From positions 1-64,000 of the forward strand of contig JASANC010000926.1 of NCBI GenBank assembly GCA_030248135.1: a DNA stretch of 64,000 nt, read 5' to 3'. Positions 60,665 through 64,000 of this stretch are shown piece after piece; position 1 is the stretch's first letter; each line of letters starts with the position of its first letter. Below the pieces are notes generated by a model. The model saw nothing but the letters and a program-made list of their open reading frames with translations. It did no database searches and was not told where the DNA came from. This stretch comes from Theristus sp. LFF4_11. Lineage: Eukaryota; Nematoda; Chromadorea; Monhysterida; Xyalidae. A program made the translations under genes and the position numbers.

Positions 60665-60947
60665 TGTCTATGCGTGCATTTTTTTGATGTGCTGTGTTTT
60701 CTCATGGGGCTTGAAGTTGATTGGTTGATCTGATGGTTAACTGGTGAATGTTCTTGGTTGTGTTTCAACTGAGCTTGTGCAAGCATGTGAGTCAACGGTC
60801 CCAATCCCGACAGTATGAATAGTGGCCCATCATAATTTTTATTCCTGTTCAATAGTATCTTTCTAATCAAAACTACAACCTAGAAGAAAGGTCATTTCTA
60901 AAATAGTAGAATCCTGTCGGTAACATGAGCAAGCCAGAAAGCGGTTC
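60665..60947. other. Spacer beyond the 3' end of the TMLHE gene
   Basis: Contains a GATTGGTTGAT-like box near 60720, and the 3' UTR of the minus-strand gene. No other feature seen. Confidence 0.4.
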
Positions 60948-63722
60948 TCAATAGACGCCGAGCACCCTTGCTCTTGAATTGAAGTCGTCGCGTGTCAAAT
61001 AGCAGCCGGCCATGCGTCGGTGTCCCTGGAAACTCGAGCGTCCATGGAGCACTCGCCAGTTGTCGATGAACAAAACCTGGCCAGGCCTCAGTAGATGCCA
61101 GTGCTCGTTTTCGGGCGCTCGAATGTGCTGCGACAGTTGGTGGTAGAAGCGGTAGAAGCTGCAGCCATTTGGGGCAACGATGTCATTGTGGATTTGAAAG
61201 CTGACAGAGGAGACATGATGGAAGTGGGACATTTGGGGTATGATAACAGTCCTGGTGTGAACGGAGCACACGGAAGTTGCACAGTTATCATACAAACAAA
61301 CACGCACGGTGCGGTATAATCGTTCGTATGTGTGCGAATGTGTTTTATTGAACTGTGCAACATCAGTATTGTGCACTGTTCTGAAACTGGAACTTTGTCA
61401 TTTCAGTTTTTAAGGTTGGGTAATTGTCGGAAAGTTCGTTATCGGGACATCCAGGACGCACCTCTTGAAATGATTGTTCATGCCACGGAACAGCACGAAC
61501 GTCGCCCGGTCGTAAGGATTGTAGCGGATTTGCATCAGTTGATTTGGATCGGTCGCTTTCGGCCTCAGCACTGGCAGATCACGGCAGACGAGGTAGACAC
61601 CGTCGCCCTGGAAACATTGCAGGCAGGTTGATTGAGAAGAGTGTATTCGCTTATGGTGCGAGATGTGTTGGGTTCTGTTGTAGCGGTTCGAGATCGAAAA
61701 ACCGCAAGGAACCCAATTCTGGTGGTGTGGTGTCTGAGTAAATTGGCGGCCGACTGAGCGACCCATGAGCCAATGCCGGAGAAGTCTCTACGTGTTGCTT
61801 TTCATCTCGTCAAAGGTTGAAAGAACTGGCAACGTGTGTGTAGTGTAGGTACCTTGAAATGATGCGGCACTGCCAACTCGCAGAGGTAGCTGAACGCTTG
61901 TGGATTCTGCGAGCGAAGCGCATAAGCGGCGTTGAAACCGTCCACCAGCAGCGTGTGACCGCCCCGCTCCGCTTGTTGCAAACAGTGGAAGATCTGCGTC
62001 GTTCGGTTTTTACGTTTTATGAAATGGTCATTGTTTTTGATGTTCTTAAACGTCCGTTCATGATGGCGTACGGACACGGGAACATAAACGGTGATTTGCT
62101 AAAAAAAAAAACACGTGTTTCTAGAACAACACGTCCAGATCTCACCGCGTTTGAACATTACACACGTGTCACCGCTAAAGTGTCTGTGCGCACATCAACG
62201 TACACGGTACACCACCATGAATGTGCCTACTGCGCAGCTCGATGCAGTCAACCAGCATGCCAGATTCCAGCAGACATTCTCTCTGCTCACTTGTATGCCA
62301 GGCGCCGTGCCATAGTATGTGCCATCAGTATGCGCGCCAAGCTGCTGCGTTGAGTACGCGGTATCCTCTCGGTCTTGTCGCTCTGCTGAAAACACCCACG
62401 TGTCGTCGTAGATCGTTGTTTGTTTGATGCCGACCTGCGTGTATGTGTGAGGACTTGAATTTGGTGATTGATTGATTGATTGGTTTCGGTGTACTTGAGT
62501 GGGTTATAGTTAATGATTTTCGATTAATGGACAGAAATATGATTTTTGTTTTTCATTCAATGAAAGGTCCACTGCACCTGCTTACCAGATTGGCAAGTTC
62601 GAATGTCTTTTCCGGGTCATCGCTCGGCACCCCATCCACGATTGCAACGCCGTACACAAGCACGTTCTTGTACAGTTCTTGCAGTCCTGCAAAGCAAAAA
62701 ACGTTGTTTTTTTAAGTTGTCCTTCAAATATCCGCGGAAGTTCCAGTCTGAAAACAGTGAACTGTTGTTGACACACAGTATTGTTGCACAATCACGCACA
62801 GGCGTGCTGCTGTGATATCAGACGTGTGTTTGGACTTCTTTGGACTAGAATTCCTAAAAAGTTCGATCACTGTACCCTCCGTGCGCACGCGTTTGTCCTT
62901 ATCGTTGATACGCGCATACTCAACGCGCGGCACCCCGCCAATCTTGGCCAGCTTCTCGGCGTTCCACGTTTTCTTGATGTGTCGCTGCTGTGACGTGTGC
63001 GGCAGCAGTGTCGTGTGCACGGCACAGAGGTATTTCGTGCTGAAAGTGGAATCTTCAGTCAGCATACTCATACCACGCATACCTTCTCAGTTTTCACTCT
63101 TTGACATCGCGATTGGCGCCGGATTTGTATATGTGTGTGCTGTCTTCCTATTCGGCACATCAGATTCAGAAACGTGGGGAACATGGGATCGCAGCCTACT
63201 AGAATCTTCCTGTGTTTACCAGTTACTACCGAGTTGAATAAAAGCCGCCACTCAGCCACTGATGTTGTCAGAATTTTTCTGATCGGTAGATTGATTAATT
63301 GATTGACTGACTGATTTTATTCGACACATTGTAATTGTTAGGCATATGTGCAAGGAAACCGGTTTCCAGGGCAGCAACGCTGGGTAGCAGGTCATTTCTG
63401 TGGTGTGCTGCCTGCACATGTTCTCAAAAACAGCCTCACTCGAACTGTGTCACGTGATCGTCGTCCCAGATGATGGTCAACGTGTTCGCATCGGTGACGG
63501 CCGCGTCTTTGACACGCATCGTCTCGACGCCTAAACTGTCGTACAACGAAAGAATGTCGACGTTGCGTTGGTTCGTGTCCGCGTTGTAGCACTGCAACCG
63601 GGTGCACAGAGTTTTCACAAAGTTTCAATTTTCATAAAACGAAAAAATTCCGATGATTGTCAGATGCTCTTTTCGCTCACTTTGATAGCCTCCACTTCGG
63701 AATCTTTCTGAATTAAGCGCAT
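60948..63722 (-). CDS. tmlhe: Trimethyllysine dioxygenase (carnitine biosynthesis)
   Basis: This Fe(II)/2-oxoglutarate enzyme hydroxylates N6-trimethyllysine, the first step of carnitine synthesis, normally in mitochondria. Exons: 63722-63681, 63591-63440, 63039-62876, 62686-62586, 62434-62291, 61993-61853, 61607-61462, 61158-60948; all phases agree, 366 residues. The sequence tracks human TMLHE: CYNADTNQRNVD, IIWDDDHVTQF, KNVLVYGVAIVDGVP, DREDTAY, the HxD motif in GAHTDGTYYG, GGHTLLVDGFNAA, IRYNPYDRA, the distal-His segment LFIDNWRVLHGR and CYLTRDD. Metal and 2-oxoglutarate ligands are therefore in place. The first exon, of 14 codons, is the weakest part. It lacks both a mitochondrial presequence and the start of the N-terminal GBBH-type fold, so further exons may lie beyond 63722. 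Confidence 0.93.
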
Positions 63723-64000
63723 TGCGGATGTTGACAGTCAGTCACTCACTGGAATAGTTTCTGACTTATTGGTGCAGCAACATCCACTCGGTGTTTACCC
63801 AATCAGCTGCTTCGTTTTTTTCATCTAAACATCTTGTCTTGCATAAAAAGGCTTGACTTACATTGGTTTTGCGCCTTTCATGACTAGGATTAGATTTGGC
63901 TCAGGAAAGGCCATGTTTTGGGAATCCACAACTTCTTGTGTTCAATTCTTCCACAACTGTTTACAGATATGCCCTAAATTGACACAAGTGTCTAGCTCTC
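63723..64000. other. Upstream flank of the TMLHE gene, window edge
   Basis: AT-rich; includes a CCAATCAG octamer at about 63801 (a CCAAT box that could serve the divergent or minus-strand promoter). A further TMLHE exon was not found here. Confidence 0.4.

Overview
This is eukaryotic DNA from a nematode. The genes are split into many exons, introns are AT-rich and end in TTTCAG/TTGCAG-type acceptors, and the gene content is nematode-like: several ShKT-domain secreted proteins, two ShKT-tailed astacin metalloproteases, a duplicated nematode-type Cys-rich secreted protein, a Cys-loop channel subunit and a DPR/ZIG-8-like Ig protein. Long introns and many small DNA transposons would suit an enoplean (clade I) worm such as a mermithid, but that placement is inference. 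Gene models below were spliced by hand; in almost every one the reading phases agree across all introns.

Layout. 1-2.2 kb: a fold-back structure with inverted 15-bp minisatellite arms around a hAT-type MITE. 2.3-5.5 kb (+): a small gene with degenerate ankyrin-like repeats and two possible last exons. 5.9-6.5 kb (-): a secreted 8-cysteine peptide. 8.4-12.4 kb (+): complete 12-exon RtcB RNA ligase. 13.7-16.9 kb (-): two-Ig DPR/ZIG-8-like protein, partial. 21.4-27.0 kb (+): two tandem copies of a Cys-rich secreted unit joined by a Thr/Ser mucin-like linker. 27.6-35.4 kb (+): papain-family protease continuing in phase into six or seven EB-like Cys modules. 35.5-37.9 kb and 39.1-41.7 kb (+): two multi-ShKT secreted proteins. 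42.3-44.6 kb (+): Cys-loop ligand-gated cation channel subunit. 45.5-48.0 and 48.7-51.4 kb (-): tandem-duplicate astacins. 52-57 kb: transposon-rich, with one hAT element nested in another. 57.5-59.8 kb (+): Mn-type cation diffusion facilitator. 60.9-63.7 kb (-): trimethyllysine dioxygenase of carnitine synthesis.

The housekeeping genes (rtcB, CDF, TMLHE) flank a 30-kb stretch (21-51 kb) dominated by secreted cysteine-rich proteins and proteases: papain-type, two astacins, ShKT and the mucin-linked unit. That is a plausible surface, cuticle or parasitism-related secretome cluster, although common function is inference.

The most unusual items are: the protease-EB fusion with one phase-1 exon per module; a minisatellite that has amplified the intron/exon boundary of a ShKT exon, behind a GC donor; a small palindromic repeat found four times, all in introns of the one protease gene; nested hAT elements with an exact 8-bp target duplication; and an excess of the CCAAT-box octamer CCAATCAG in introns and spacers.
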